In this document: positions 16,559 to 25,881 of the stretch, one piece after another | Layout: each line of letters begins with the position of its first letter | How positions within the stretch are numbered: the stretch's first letter is position 1 | Assembly: GCA_900545665.1 (NCBI GenBank) | Contig: UQZU01000007.1 | Coordinates: 1-64,000, forward strand | Source of the DNA: an uncultured Collinsella sp. | GTDB taxonomy: Bacteria; Actinomycetota; Coriobacteriia; Coriobacteriales; Coriobacteriaceae | Reading direction: 5' to 3' | DNA: 64,000 nucleotides | Program-made: the position numbers and the translations under genes | Notes under the pieces: model-generated | What the model saw: only the letters and a program-made list of their open reading frames with translations | The model's database searches: none | What the model was told of the DNA's origin: nothing

Positions 16559-18388
16559 GTGCGCAATCTCAAAATACTGTTTTCCTATCTAGGGGCATAC
16601 CGTCGCGATGCCATCCTCGGCGTGTTCTTTGTGTCGGTCGAGACGGTGCTCGAGCTGTTTATCCCGGTCATCATGGCCAACATCATCGATGTGGGCGTGC
16701 CTGCGGGTGATATCAACTACATGCTGCTGCAGGGGTCGTACATGTTGGTGTGCGCTGCGCTTTCGCTGGTACTGGGCTTGGGTTATGCACACACGTCCGC
16801 CCGCGTTGCCTCGGGCCTAGGCGCTAACCTGCGCGAGGCTGAGTACAAAAAGATTCAGACGCTCGCTTTTGGTAACCTGGACAACTACGACGCCAGCTCA
16901 CTCGTCACCCGCATGACCACGGACATCACCGTTATCCAAAATGCTGCGGGCAACGGCTTTCGCCCTATGGTGCGCGGCCCGGTGACGCTTATCGTCGGCC
17001 TTATCTACGCGCTGATGCTGTCGCGCCCGCTCGCCACCGTCTTTGCGATCATCTTGCCCGTGCTGGCAATCGTGCTGGGCGTCATCACCTATCGCGTGAG
17101 CCCGCTCTACCGCCAACTCCAGACCTCGATGGACCACCTCAACGGCGTGGTACAGGAAGACCTCACCGCCGTGCGTGCCGTCAAGGCCTACGTTCGTACC
17201 GAGCACGAGGAGGCCAAGTTCGACACCGTCAATACCGAGCTCGCGCGCACTGCGACAAAGACCTTTGGCAGCGCGGTGCTCAACCTGCCGGTGTTTCAGC
17301 TGTCGATGTACGTGGCTGCGCTCTCTATCCTGTGGATTGGCGGCCGCATGATTCTCGCCGGCAAGCTGGGCGTGGGCTCGCTCACGGGCTTTATGAGCTA
17401 CGTGCTGCTGATCATGAATTCGCTCATGATGATTTCCAACGTGTTTTTGCTGCTCACGCGCGCTCTTACGAGTGTGGGCCGTATCGCCGAGGTGCTCGAT
17501 GAGGAGCCCTTTATCGCCAACCCCGCGGGAGACCTCGCGATTGCGGCGCCAGCGGACGGCAGTATCGAGTTTCGCGATGTTTCCTTTAAATACCGCGCGG
17601 ATGCAGCCGAGGATGTGCTCGAGCATATCGACCTTCGCATCGAGAGCGGCTCGACGGTGGGCATCCTCGGCGGCACGGGCTCGGGCAAGAGCTCACTTGT
17701 GCAGCTGATTGCGCGCCTGTACGACGCCACCGAAGGCGCCGTGCTTGTGGGCGGACGCGACGTGCGCGACTACGACCTCGCCGCCTTGCGCGACGCTGTG
17801 GGCATTGTGCTGCAAAAGAATGTGCTGTTCACGGGCACCGTGCGCGAGAACCTGCAGTGGGGCAATCCGCAGGCGTCGGACGATGAGCTCCTCGCGGCTT
17901 GCCGCGCGGCGTGCGTGGACGAGTTCCTTGATCGCATCGGCGGGCTGGACGGCGAGTTGGGCCAAGGCGGCGCCGGTGTCTCGGGTGGCCAGAAGCAACG
18001 TCTGTGCATCGCGCGCACGCTGCTCAAGCATCCGCGCGTGCTCATTTTTGATGACTCCACCAGCGCGGTCGATATGGCGACCGACGCAAAGATTCGCGAG
18101 CACATCGCTCGGATTCCCGATGCGACCGTGCTCATCATCGCCCAGCGCATCGCGAGTGTCATGGATGCCGATCGCATTGTGGTGCTGGACGACGGTCGTG
18201 TCCACGGCGTGGGCACGCACGAGGAACTGCTGGCGGGCGACAACATATACCAGGAGATTTACGCCTCGCAGATGGAGTTTGCGGGGAACGCGGACGCCGG
18301 CGATGGCAACGACGGTGGCTGCGCGAATGATCCGTTTTCCTCCGTCGCATGCGGATCGCCCTTGGAAGGGGGTGAGCGTCATGCCTAA
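16559..18388 (+). CDS. heterodimeric ABC exporter subunit with degenerate ATP site
   Basis: 609 residues, with an N-terminal six-helix exporter domain (1-330) and an ABC ATPase domain. GTG start at 16559 after GGGGGTT. Walker A GGTGSGKS and signature VSGGQKQRL are normal. After Walker B, however, the catalytic Glu is Asp (VLIFDDSTSAVD), and the switch His is Gln (LIIAQRIASV). This pattern marks the degenerate-site half of heterodimeric exporters such as BmrC/BmrD or LmrC/LmrD. The next gene supplies the canonical half and overlaps by 8 bases. The substrate is unknown; drugs or peptides are usual. Confidence 0.93.
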   Translation: MRNLKILFSYLGAYRRDAILGVFFVSVETVLELFIPVIMANIIDVGVPAGDINYMLLQGSYMLVCAALSLVLGLGYAHTSARVASGLGANLREAEYKKIQTLAFGNLDNYDASSLVTRMTTDITVIQNAAGNGFRPMVRGPVTLIVGLIYALMLSRPLATVFAIILPVLAIVLGVITYRVSPLYRQLQTSMDHLNGVVQEDLTAVRAVKAYVRTEHEEAKFDTVNTELARTATKTFGSAVLNLPVFQLSMYVAALSILWIGGRMILAGKLGVGSLTGFMSYVLLIMNSLMMISNVFLLLTRALTSVGRIAEVLDEEPFIANPAGDLAIAAPADGSIEFRDVSFKYRADAAEDVLEHIDLRIESGSTVGILGGTGSGKSSLVQLIARLYDATEGAVLVGGRDVRDYDLAALRDAVGIVLQKNVLFTGTVRENLQWGNPQASDDELLAACRAACVDEFLDRIGGLDGELGQGGAGVSGGQKQRLCIARTLLKHPRVLIFDDSTSAVDMATDAKIREHIARIPDATVLIIAQRIASVMDADRIVVLDDGRVHGVGTHEELLAGDNIYQEIYASQMEFAGNADAGDGNDGGCANDPFSSVACGSPLEGGERHA

Positions 18389-20279
18389 GACCGCAGCCCA
18401 AGCACGCCCGGCCGACCTCAAGCGCACTGTGCGCCGCCTGCTCTCCTACATGGGGCATGCCAAGTTCTCGTTGCTCGCGGTGGGCGTGCTCGCCTCCGTT
18501 GCCGCCATCGCGAGCCTCGCCGGCACCTACATGGTGCGCCCCATCGTTAACGGTTTGGCCACGGGCGGGGAGGAACTGCTCGCCAAGCAGGTCATCCTGA
18601 CGGCGATCATCTACGCCGCGGGCGTGCTCTCGGCCCTGGGCTACTCACAGATCATGGTGCGCGCGGCCCAACACGTGGTGTCCGATATTCGCCGCGACCT
18701 GTTCGCGCACATCCAGACGCTGCCGCTCAGTTATTTTGACAGCACGCGCTCGGGCGACATCATGAGTTTTTTCACCAACGACGTCGACACCGTCTCCGAG
18801 GCGCTTAACAACAGCTTTGCCAACGTGATTCAGGCCGCCATTCAGGTTGTGGGCACCACGGCTATGCTCATCATCCTTAACTGGCAGCTCACGATTATCA
18901 CACTCGTGTGCGATGCGGCCATTGTGCTGTATGCGCGCTATTCGGGCGCGCGCTCTAAGCGCTTCTTTGCCGCCCAGCAGGCATCGCTTGGCGATCTGGA
19001 CGGATATATCGAAGAAATGGTCTCGGGCCAAAAGGTCATCAAGGTCTTTAACCGTGAGGCGGCGAATGTCGCCGGCTTTGCCTGCCGCAACGACGAGCTT
19101 CGCCGCACCGGCACCGCCGCCGTGAGCTATGCCAACTCCATGGTGCCCATGACTGTCGTGATTGGCTACGTCAACTATGCCATCGTCGCCGTGGCGGGCG
19201 GCATGCTCTGCATCAAGGGGCTCGCCGACGTAGGTGCGCTCGCGAGCTACCTGGTCTTTGTGCGCCAGGCCGCCATGCCCATCAACCAGTTTACGCAGCT
19301 CGGCAACTTCTTGCTCAACGCGTTGGCCGGTGCCGAGCGCCTGTTTGCGGCTATGGACCTTGAGCCCGAGGTGGACGAGGGCTGCGTGGAGCTGGTGCAG
19401 ACGGGCGATGCCGCGTGGGCGTGGAAAATTCCCGAGGGCCAGGGCGTGGGCGTCTACGGGCACCTGCATGACGTGGCAGCCGTTGATGAGTCGGGCCGCG
19501 CGGTGGCCGCCGACGGCACCGAGCTCACGTGCGGCTTGGTTCCGCTTGCCGGCGACGTGCGCTTCCATGCCGTGGACTTTTCCTACGTGCCGGGCGCCCG
19601 CGTGCTCACGGACCTCAACCTGTTTGCCAAGCCGGGGCAAAAGATTGCGTTTGTGGGCTCCACGGGCGCCGGCAAGACGACCATTGCCAACCTCATCAAC
19701 CGCTTCTACGAGGTCGATGACGGCGAGATCACGTACGACGGCATCGACGTCAAGCACATTGCCAAGGCCAGCCTGCGCGGGTCGCTCGGCATTGTGCTGC
19801 AGGACACGCACCTGTTTAGCGGCACCATTGCGCAGAACATCCGCTTTGGCAAGCTCGACGCGACCGACGAGGAGGTACGCGCCGCTGCCGAGGCCGCCTG
19901 CGCCGACTCGTTTATCCGCCGTCTGCCGCGGGGCTACGACACACCGGTCACGGCCGACGGCGCCAACCTGTCGCAGGGTCAGCGTCAGCTGCTCGCCATC
20001 GCGCGCGTGGCCGTCGCCGATCCGCCGGTGCTCATCCTGGACGAGGCCACGAGCTCCATTGACACGCGTACCGAAAAGCTCATCGAGCGCGGTATGGACC
20101 GCATCATGCGCGGACGCACCACGTTTATGATCGCGCACCGCCTGTCCACTGTCCGCGACGCCGACGCCATCATGGTCCTCGAACACGGCCGCATCATCGA
20201 GCGCGGCACGCACGAAGAGCTGCTCGCCCAGCACGGCGAGTACTGGCAGCTGGCGCATGGCTTAAAAGAGTTGGATTAA
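18381..20279 (+). CDS. heterodimeric ABC exporter subunit with canonical ATP site
   Basis: 632 residues, partner of the preceding gene. I start at the ATG at 18381 (MPKTAAQARPADLKRT) after GGGGGTGAG; this overlaps the upstream stop by 8 bases and implies coupled translation. The transmembrane domain (about 20-330) is followed by an unusual linker of about 60 residues and the ATPase domain. Walker A is STGAGKTT, the signature LSQGQRQLL, Walker B with Glu VLILDEATSSID, and the switch His is present in MIAHRLSTV. With the first subunit it gives one active and one degenerate ATP site. Confidence 0.93.
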   Translation: MPKTAAQARPADLKRTVRRLLSYMGHAKFSLLAVGVLASVAAIASLAGTYMVRPIVNGLATGGEELLAKQVILTAIIYAAGVLSALGYSQIMVRAAQHVVSDIRRDLFAHIQTLPLSYFDSTRSGDIMSFFTNDVDTVSEALNNSFANVIQAAIQVVGTTAMLIILNWQLTIITLVCDAAIVLYARYSGARSKRFFAAQQASLGDLDGYIEEMVSGQKVIKVFNREAANVAGFACRNDELRRTGTAAVSYANSMVPMTVVIGYVNYAIVAVAGGMLCIKGLADVGALASYLVFVRQAAMPINQFTQLGNFLLNALAGAERLFAAMDLEPEVDEGCVELVQTGDAAWAWKIPEGQGVGVYGHLHDVAAVDESGRAVAADGTELTCGLVPLAGDVRFHAVDFSYVPGARVLTDLNLFAKPGQKIAFVGSTGAGKTTIANLINRFYEVDDGEITYDGIDVKHIAKASLRGSLGIVLQDTHLFSGTIAQNIRFGKLDATDEEVRAAAEAACADSFIRRLPRGYDTPVTADGANLSQGQRQLLAIARVAVADPPVLILDEATSSIDTRTEKLIERGMDRIMRGRTTFMIAHRLSTVRDADAIMVLEHGRIIERGTHEELLAQHGEYWQLAHGLKELD

Positions 20280-20330
20280 CCCGTTCGAGCACGATGCTTT
20301 GGTCCCTCCATGCTCCTCACCTCACCTCAA

Positions 20331-20391
20331 ACCATCACAACATTCGACATTTTTTGCCAAAATCGGGAAAAGCATCGAATGTTGTGATGGT
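20331..20391. repeat. palindromic repeat, family Q copy 1
   Basis: Arms ACCATCACAACATTCGA (20331-20347) and its complement ending at 20391, followed by TTTT. The interior TTTTTGCCAAAATCGGGAAAAG is itself partly palindromic. The other copies are at 21573, 25672 and 37401. Confidence 0.85.
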
Positions 20392-20494
20392 TTTTCTGCC
20401 ACTCGACCGGGTGGAATCGCTTTCTTGCGCATGAAGGTGTGCGGATCCGTGGGCAGGGGAATAAGGTTGGTTATCCGACTCCATTGGAGGGCTC

Positions 20495-21532
20495 ATGGAC
20501 CTGCCGATCGTCCTGTCCCATAAGACTGCCTGGCTGTACCACAACGTGGCGCGCCCATCCGAGCCGCTCTCGCGAGCAATCAGCCTATACGATGAAGACT
20601 CGCTTGCTAACGAGGCGGAGCCGACTGCGGACCTGCCCAAATTGGGACTCGATACCAAGGGGCTGAGGGCTTCAACGGCAGTCGGGATCGTTACCGACTA
20701 TCTGGTTTCGCTCGGTATTCCACGAGAAGAGCTCGATCATATCGACACGCTCGTCAACTTTGATTTTGAGCGCTCGACGCCGGCTGGATTTAGGTGCCAC
20801 GTGTTTGGGGCGCCGGTACCTCCAGGCCATCTTATCGAGGTGGCAGAGGGCCTTCTGGTGGTTGATGAGGCCATGTGCTTTGTCCAAGCGGGTTCGTGGA
20901 TGAGTGAGCCCGAGCAGCTGGAATATGGCTACGAAATCTGTGCCCGATACCATTTGAATCATCTGTCGACAGGCGATTATATCGAGATGGGGCAGAGGTA
21001 TACCGTCGCCGATTTGATTGCTTATTGCAATGAGAACCGATCTCGTCAGGGGGCCATACGCGCGGCCGCCGTGCTCAAGCGCGTGCACGATGGCGCGCGG
21101 TCGCCCATGGAGACGGCCACCGCAATCATGGTCGTAGCAAAACGTTCCCAGGGAGGGCTGGGATACGCCAAGATCGAGCTCAACCATCGGGTCGATGTTC
21201 CCAACGAGTTCAAGTATCTCGCAAAGGCCGGGTATTTCGAAATCGACGTATATGCGCCTGCGAGCGGTACGGGGATTGAGTACAACGGCTCGGACCATCT
21301 TGATAAACAGCGCAGCGCGTCGGATGCGGAGCGTATGACCGTGCTGAGCGCGCTGGGCTTTAGGATGATCGTCCTCACCGGGACTCAGTTTGCCCACCAG
21401 CTGCAATTGCACCGGGCGATGAATGCCATCGCGCTCGCTATGGGCCTCAAGTGCGACCGAAGCGAAGCGTTCCAGAAACGTCAGAACGACCTGAGAGAAT
21501 TCGTGATTCGGCACTGGGACGGCGGCCTTTAG
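20495..21532 (+). CDS. protein with C-terminal Vsr/PD-(D/E)xK-like nuclease domain
   Basis: 345 residues; the start follows GGAGGG. The last third reads YFEIDVYAPASGTGIEYNG, then LSALGFRMIVLTGTQF, which fits the core of very-short-patch-repair-like endonuclease folds: an acidic residue on one strand, then E-Y on the next, and a hydrophobic strand. The N-terminal 200 residues have no family I recognise. Restriction-like domains on host proteins of this size often belong to defence or toxin systems, but no partner gene is seen. The gene is flanked by family Q palindromes in the same orientation at 20331 and 21573. The function is unknown. Confidence 0.6.
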   Translation: MDLPIVLSHKTAWLYHNVARPSEPLSRAISLYDEDSLANEAEPTADLPKLGLDTKGLRASTAVGIVTDYLVSLGIPREELDHIDTLVNFDFERSTPAGFRCHVFGAPVPPGHLIEVAEGLLVVDEAMCFVQAGSWMSEPEQLEYGYEICARYHLNHLSTGDYIEMGQRYTVADLIAYCNENRSRQGAIRAAAVLKRVHDGARSPMETATAIMVVAKRSQGGLGYAKIELNHRVDVPNEFKYLAKAGYFEIDVYAPASGTGIEYNGSDHLDKQRSASDAERMTVLSALGFRMIVLTGTQFAHQLQLHRAMNAIALAMGLKCDRSEAFQKRQNDLREFVIRHWDGGL

Positions 21533-21572
21533 GGGCGCTTTGGTCCTTCTACGGGGTGCCGTGGGTAGGCAG

Positions 21573-21633
21573 ACCATCACAACATTCGACGTTTTTCGCC
21601 GAAAACGGGAAAAGTGACGAATGTTGCGATGGT
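21573..21633. repeat. palindromic repeat, family Q copy 2
   Basis: Arms ACCATCACAACATTCGA (21573-21589) and CGAATGTTGCGATGGT (21618-21633), same orientation as copy 1. One mismatch in the right arm. Confidence 0.8.
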
Positions 21634-21767
21634 TTGTATGCTGAGGATGGGCTTGGAAAGTCCGTCCTGCTCGAAGCGCCCTGTCCTGTCGTACGGGTGT
21701 CGGCGTGATTCTCTCGTGGGGTATTATGTTTTCCGAAGAATAAAACGCCGCGTGAGGGGAGGGCTGC

Positions 21768-22823
21768 GTGGACGGGCACGTGCAACATGACGGCTTTGGC
21801 CGCGATATCAACTACCTGCGCATTGCCGTCACCGACAAGTGCAATTTCCGCTGCATTTACTGCATGCCGGCCGATGGCGTGGCGCCCCGCGCACACGACG
21901 AGCTGCTCAGCGCCGAGGAAATCGCCCGCTTTGTGCGCCTGGTGGCGAGGGAGGGCATTCGCCGCGTACGCCTGACGGGCGGTGAGCCGCTGGTCAGCCG
22001 CCGTATCATCCCGCTCATTCGTGACATCCGTGCGATTCCGCAGATCGAGGACATCTCGCTCACCACCAACGGCGCCCTGCTACCCAAGCTGGCGCCGCGG
22101 CTCAAAGATGCTGGGCTTAACCGCGTCAACATCTCGCTCGACACGCTCGACCCCACGCTCTTTGGAAAGATCACGCGCCTGGGTCGACTCGAACAGACCA
22201 TGGCTGGCATCGACGCGGCGTTGGCTTGGGGCTTTGAGCCCGTTAAGGTCAACTGCGTTGTTGTGCGCCGGCTCAACCAGGATGTGGCGGCCCTCGCGCG
22301 GCTCACGCTCGACCGCCCCATCCACCTGCGCTTTATCGAATACATGCCCATCGGCGACGAGCGCACGAGCTCGCATTGCGCTGTGGACCCGCATGCGCCC
22401 ACGCTCAATCCCGAGCTGTGGGACGCGAGCGATACCGTGCCGAGCGACGAGTTACGGGCGCGCATCAATGCCGGGGCCGCCGCGGCGGGACTGGGCGAGC
22501 TCGAGCCGCTCGACATCAACGACGCTCCTGCCGGCGCGGGCCCTGCGCGCTATTGGCACTTTCCGGGCGCGGCGGGGACGGTCGGCTTCATTAGCGCCAT
22601 GTCCAACCATTTTTGTGCGAATTGCAACCGTCTGCGCCTGACGGCCGATGGCAACGTGCGTCCGTGCCTGTTCAGCGATGCCGAGTATTCGGTGCGTGAG
22701 GCGCTGCGCCGTGGTGATGATATGCAGGTACTTTCGATTTGGCGCGATGCCGTGGCCCACAAACCGCAGGAACACGCGATAATTGAGGGCACGCAACGAT
22801 TTATGTCCCAAATCGGAGGATGA
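21768..22823 (+). CDS. moaA: GTP 3',8-cyclase
   Basis: A 351-aa radical SAM enzyme that starts molybdenum cofactor synthesis by rearranging GTP. The N-terminal [4Fe-4S] motif is CNFRCIYC, followed by TGGEPL and SLTTNGALL. The C-terminal substrate cluster lies in CANCNRLRLTADGNVRPCL. The C-terminus ends RFMSQIGG, like the GG tail needed for activity. GTG start at 21768 after GAGGGGAGGG. The next gene begins 4 bases downstream and encodes MoaC, the partner enzyme. Confidence 0.95.
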   Translation: MDGHVQHDGFGRDINYLRIAVTDKCNFRCIYCMPADGVAPRAHDELLSAEEIARFVRLVAREGIRRVRLTGGEPLVSRRIIPLIRDIRAIPQIEDISLTTNGALLPKLAPRLKDAGLNRVNISLDTLDPTLFGKITRLGRLEQTMAGIDAALAWGFEPVKVNCVVVRRLNQDVAALARLTLDRPIHLRFIEYMPIGDERTSSHCAVDPHAPTLNPELWDASDTVPSDELRARINAGAAAAGLGELEPLDINDAPAGAGPARYWHFPGAAGTVGFISAMSNHFCANCNRLRLTADGNVRPCLFSDAEYSVREALRRGDDMQVLSIWRDAVAHKPQEHAIIEGTQRFMSQIGG

Positions 22824-22827
22824 TCAT

Positions 22828-24126
22828 ATGGCCAAGAGCAGGTACGCCGATGCCACCAAGGCCGCTCGCAGGGCCGCGATGTCTGCCCACAAAGTCACGG
22901 CTGCGGCCAGCGATGCCGTTGCAGGCGCGCAGTCGACTGCCAGCGCTGCCACCGAGCCCGCCCGCGACGCCCGTCGCGACGAGCTGACGCACGTGGACGC
23001 CAAGGGCGAGGTGCGCATGGTCGACGTGTCCGACAAGGCCGAGACCCATCGCATCGCTATCGCCGAGGGTACCATCCTCATGCATCCCGAGACGCAGGCC
23101 ATGGTGCTGCAGGACCGCGCCAAAAAGGGTGACGTGCTTGCCTGCGCGCGCGTGGCGGGCATCATGGCCATCAAGCGCACGAGCGATATTATTCCCATGT
23201 GCCATCCGCTGCTCATTACCAAGAGCAAGTGCGACATTGCGCCCATCGCTGCGGCGGGGACGCCGGCCGAGGACGTGCCCGAGGGCTGGGCGCCGGCGCG
23301 CGCGGACGGACAGGTTGGCTTTCACGTACTGGTTACGGCGGGCGTGACGGGTAAGACGGGCATCGAGATGGAGGCCCTGACCGGCGCGAGCGCCGCGTGC
23401 CTAACGATCTACGACATGTGCAAGGCGGTCGATCGCGGCATGGAGATCGTCGACGTGCGCCTGCTGCACAAAGAGGGCGGCCGCTCGGGCGTGTGGGATC
23501 GCGCAGAGCGTCAGGCCGCTGTTGTTGGGGCCGTGGCCGCTGACGGTGCCGCGCCCGCGAGCGCACCCGTCGCCGTCGCGCCCGCAGCTCCGGCACCGGC
23601 CGTCCCCGCGATCGCGTTTATCGGCTACCAGAACTCGGGCAAGACCACGCTCGTCGAGAAGGTTATCGCCGAGCTTACCCGCCGCGGCCTGCGCGTGGGT
23701 TCGCTCAAGCATCATGGGCATCACGGCTTTGATATCGACGTGCCCGCTAAGGACACCTGGCGCCATCACCAGGCCGGATCCAAGCACGTGGGCCTCATCT
23801 GCGCCACGCGCTGGGCGGAGTACGCCGACACGCGCGAGGAGGACGAGATGTCCGCGCGCGAGCTGCTGTCGCGCTACAACGATGTCGACGTGGTGATCAT
23901 CGAGGGCTACAAGACCGAGGGCTTCGACAATATCGTGGTCGCGCGCTCCGGTGTCGACCGTCTGCGCGGCAAGAGCTCGCTCGACTTGGTCGACGGTCAC
24001 ACGCTGGCCCTTGCCTGTAACGAGGCCCTGGCACGCCAGGCATTCGACGCCGGCTTCGCGACCCGAGCCATCAACATCAACGACGCCCGAGCTATCTGTG
24101 ACCTGATTCAAGACTATCTGGCCTAA
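22828..24126 (+). CDS. MoaC-MobB fusion: cyclic pyranopterin monophosphate synthase with MobB GTPase domain
   Basis: 432 residues. After a low-complexity Ala-rich leader (1-60), residues about 65-235 are MoaC (HVDAKGEVRMVDVSDK, IMAIKRTSDIIPMCHPL, GKTGIEMEALTGASAACL). An Ala/Pro linker leads to a MobB domain with Walker A GYQNSGKTTL and VGSLKHHGHHGFDID. MoaC converts the MoaA product to cPMP; MobB helps attach nucleotide to molybdopterin. The start at 22828 follows GGAGGATG. The fusion joins an early and a late step of the same pathway. The genes for the middle steps are not in this window. Confidence 0.92.
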   Translation: MAKSRYADATKAARRAAMSAHKVTAAASDAVAGAQSTASAATEPARDARRDELTHVDAKGEVRMVDVSDKAETHRIAIAEGTILMHPETQAMVLQDRAKKGDVLACARVAGIMAIKRTSDIIPMCHPLLITKSKCDIAPIAAAGTPAEDVPEGWAPARADGQVGFHVLVTAGVTGKTGIEMEALTGASAACLTIYDMCKAVDRGMEIVDVRLLHKEGGRSGVWDRAERQAAVVGAVAADGAAPASAPVAVAPAAPAPAVPAIAFIGYQNSGKTTLVEKVIAELTRRGLRVGSLKHHGHHGFDIDVPAKDTWRHHQAGSKHVGLICATRWAEYADTREEDEMSARELLSRYNDVDVVIIEGYKTEGFDNIVVARSGVDRLRGKSSLDLVDGHTLALACNEALARQAFDAGFATRAININDARAICDLIQDYLA

Positions 24127-24166
24127 AACCTGCCAAATAGGGACAGGTTTATTTTGGCAGGTTTTA
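24124..24166. repeat. palindrome at the end of moaC-mobB
   Basis: TAAAACCTGCCAAA (24124-24137) pairs perfectly with TTTGGCAGGTTTTA (24153-24166). The first arm includes the stop codon TAA. The loop contains AGGGACAGG, a word shared with family P. Confidence 0.75.
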
Positions 24167-24183
24167 GCTGGGCAAACGTCATT

Positions 24184-24218
24184 TCCACCACAAAGGGGCC
24201 AGGCACCTTTGTGGTGGA
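24184..24218. repeat. palindromic repeat, family P copy 2
   Basis: TCCACCACAAAGG pairs with CCTTTGTGGTGGA, then ATTTT. The rest of the 24127-24391 gap shows only a leader with AAGGAG before the MFS gene. Confidence 0.8.
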
Positions 24219-24391
24219 TTTTGCTTTAGTAGATGTGTGGGACATGTCTTACAATCTACCAAGTAGTTCATGACGGGCGAAAAACAGAGAGAAGGGGCTT
24301 GATGGGTCCTTAATGTTTCATGCGGATAGATTGATTTGACAGACGGTGGCGAAAGCCCGCCGCCCGTATTCGTATGAAACAAGGAGTCTCC

Positions 24392-25672
24392 ATGCTCGCC
24401 TCCCTTTTCTCAAAGCCTCAATCATCGCTGTCCGTGCAGGCCAAGCGCCTGGTGGCGATGCGCTTTCTCATCTACACCGGTTTTCAGACCAGCTACTTTA
24501 TCGGCGTCATCGGAACGCTCACCTATGCAGACGATGCCTCGGTCGTGGCGACATCGCTGGCCGTCCTTTTTATGAATGTTTTCGTGATCCTGGGATCCTT
24601 TGCGGGCGGCGCGGCGCTCGACGCCTGGGGCCCGCGCCGTCATTTCTTGCTGAGCATCGTGGGCACGCTGGCAACCGGCGCGGCGATCATTGCCTTTGGC
24701 AGCGCGACCGGCATCGTCCTACTTGGCGCGGTGCTCCTGGGCTTTGTGATGGGATTCGCCCAACCCATCGCCACATCCTATCCAGCCTACCTCACCGATG
24801 ATCCTCTCGAGCTCAAAGACATCAACTCCGCCATCGCCATGTTTTCAAACGTGAGTATCATCGTTGGTCCCACGCTGGGCGGCTTTGTCGCGGCGGCTGC
24901 GTCGTCGCGTGCGGTGTTCGTGCTCATGATGCTCTTTACAGTGCTGGCGCTCGTCGCCGGTTGGGGCTTTAGGCCGCAGACCAGCCATGTCGCCGGGCAT
25001 GCGGATGCCGATTCGGCAGAGGAAGGGGAGCGTGCGGGACAAAGCACCAACCCCAGCACGTCCACCCGCGCCACCTTCGCAGCCAGCATCAAGACAGTCT
25101 TCACCAACAGCGTCCTCGCCCTGCTGTTCTGCATTATTTTCCTCTCGAACTTTGGCTACGGTGCCTTCGATCCGCTGGAGTCGTTCTTCTACCGCGATGT
25201 CCTGCACGTCGGTGTCGAATGGATGGGCTGGCTCTCGTCGGCCAGCGGTGTGGGCGCGGTGCTGGGCGCCGTGGCCGCGCTCCGCTTGCCGCCGCACCTG
25301 GTCAACCTTAAGACGCTGCTCGTGGCACTCATGTCCGTAGGCCTGGGAAGCCTGCTCTACGTGGGAACGCCGTACGTGGGCGTAGCCCTTGTCGGCCAGA
25401 TTGCCCTGGGCGTGGCCTGGGGCGTCGTCAACCCGCTCCACAACACGATCGTGCAAACGACGGCTCCGCTCGGGCAGCTCGGTCGCGTGAACTCGGTCAT
25501 GGGCTTTGGCAACATGTTCGCCGGCGTGGCGCCGCTGGCGATTGCCCCGTGGCTGGCGGCGACGTTTGGCGTGCAGCAGACGCTCGTGGGGGCGGGCATG
25601 GTTGTGACGGCGGTTCCCGCGGCGTTGCTGTTGTTTGGCCGCCGGCATTTCGATCGTTCTGCAAGGCAGTAA
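24392..25672 (+). CDS. major facilitator superfamily transporter
   Basis: 426 residues, about 12 membrane helices in two halves with a polar central loop (about residues 205-235). The start is the second ATG (24392), because AAGGAG lies between it and the first ATG at 24374. The motif AALDAWGPRRHFLLSIVG after helix 2 matches MFS loop 2-3. The substrate is unknown; the overall pattern resembles drug or sugar efflux permeases. Palindromic repeats flank it on both sides. Confidence 0.85.
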   Translation: MLASLFSKPQSSLSVQAKRLVAMRFLIYTGFQTSYFIGVIGTLTYADDASVVATSLAVLFMNVFVILGSFAGGAALDAWGPRRHFLLSIVGTLATGAAIIAFGSATGIVLLGAVLLGFVMGFAQPIATSYPAYLTDDPLELKDINSAIAMFSNVSIIVGPTLGGFVAAAASSRAVFVLMMLFTVLALVAGWGFRPQTSHVAGHADADSAEEGERAGQSTNPSTSTRATFAASIKTVFTNSVLALLFCIIFLSNFGYGAFDPLESFFYRDVLHVGVEWMGWLSSASGVGAVLGAVAALRLPPHLVNLKTLLVALMSVGLGSLLYVGTPYVGVALVGQIALGVAWGVVNPLHNTIVQTTAPLGQLGRVNSVMGFGNMFAGVAPLAIAPWLAATFGVQQTLVGAGMVVTAVPAALLLFGRRHFDRSARQ

Positions 25673-25736
25673 AACCATCACAACATTCGATGAAAACCGC
25701 GATTTTGCCGAAAAACGTCGAATGTTGTGATGGTTT
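25672..25736. repeat. palindromic repeat, family Q copy 3
   Basis: AAACCATCACAACATTCGA (25672-25690) with its complement at 25718-25736. It begins on the last base of the MFS stop codon and is inverted relative to copies 1 and 2 when the interior is compared. Confidence 0.85.
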
Positions 25737-25759
25737 GCGCTGAGGCCCGAGCACCACAA

Positions 25760-25792
25760 GCCACCACAAAGGGGGCAGGCACCTTTGTGGCG
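25760..25792. repeat. palindromic repeat, family P copy 3
   Basis: GCCACCACAAAGG...CCTTTGTGGC, loop GGGCAGGCA. It sits 24 bases after family Q copy 3. Confidence 0.75.
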
Positions 25793-25881
25793 ATTGGGTC
25801 CCAACGGCCCGTGCCTTGGTATACCATGTACGCCGTTCACGAATACACCCCACACCGCCGCACAACCCAGAAAGGCCCCCC

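Noticed and set aside
18645..20258. A 537-codon open frame antisense to the second ABC subunit
   Set aside because: Opposite a certain gene with intact Walker motifs; no independent start signals.
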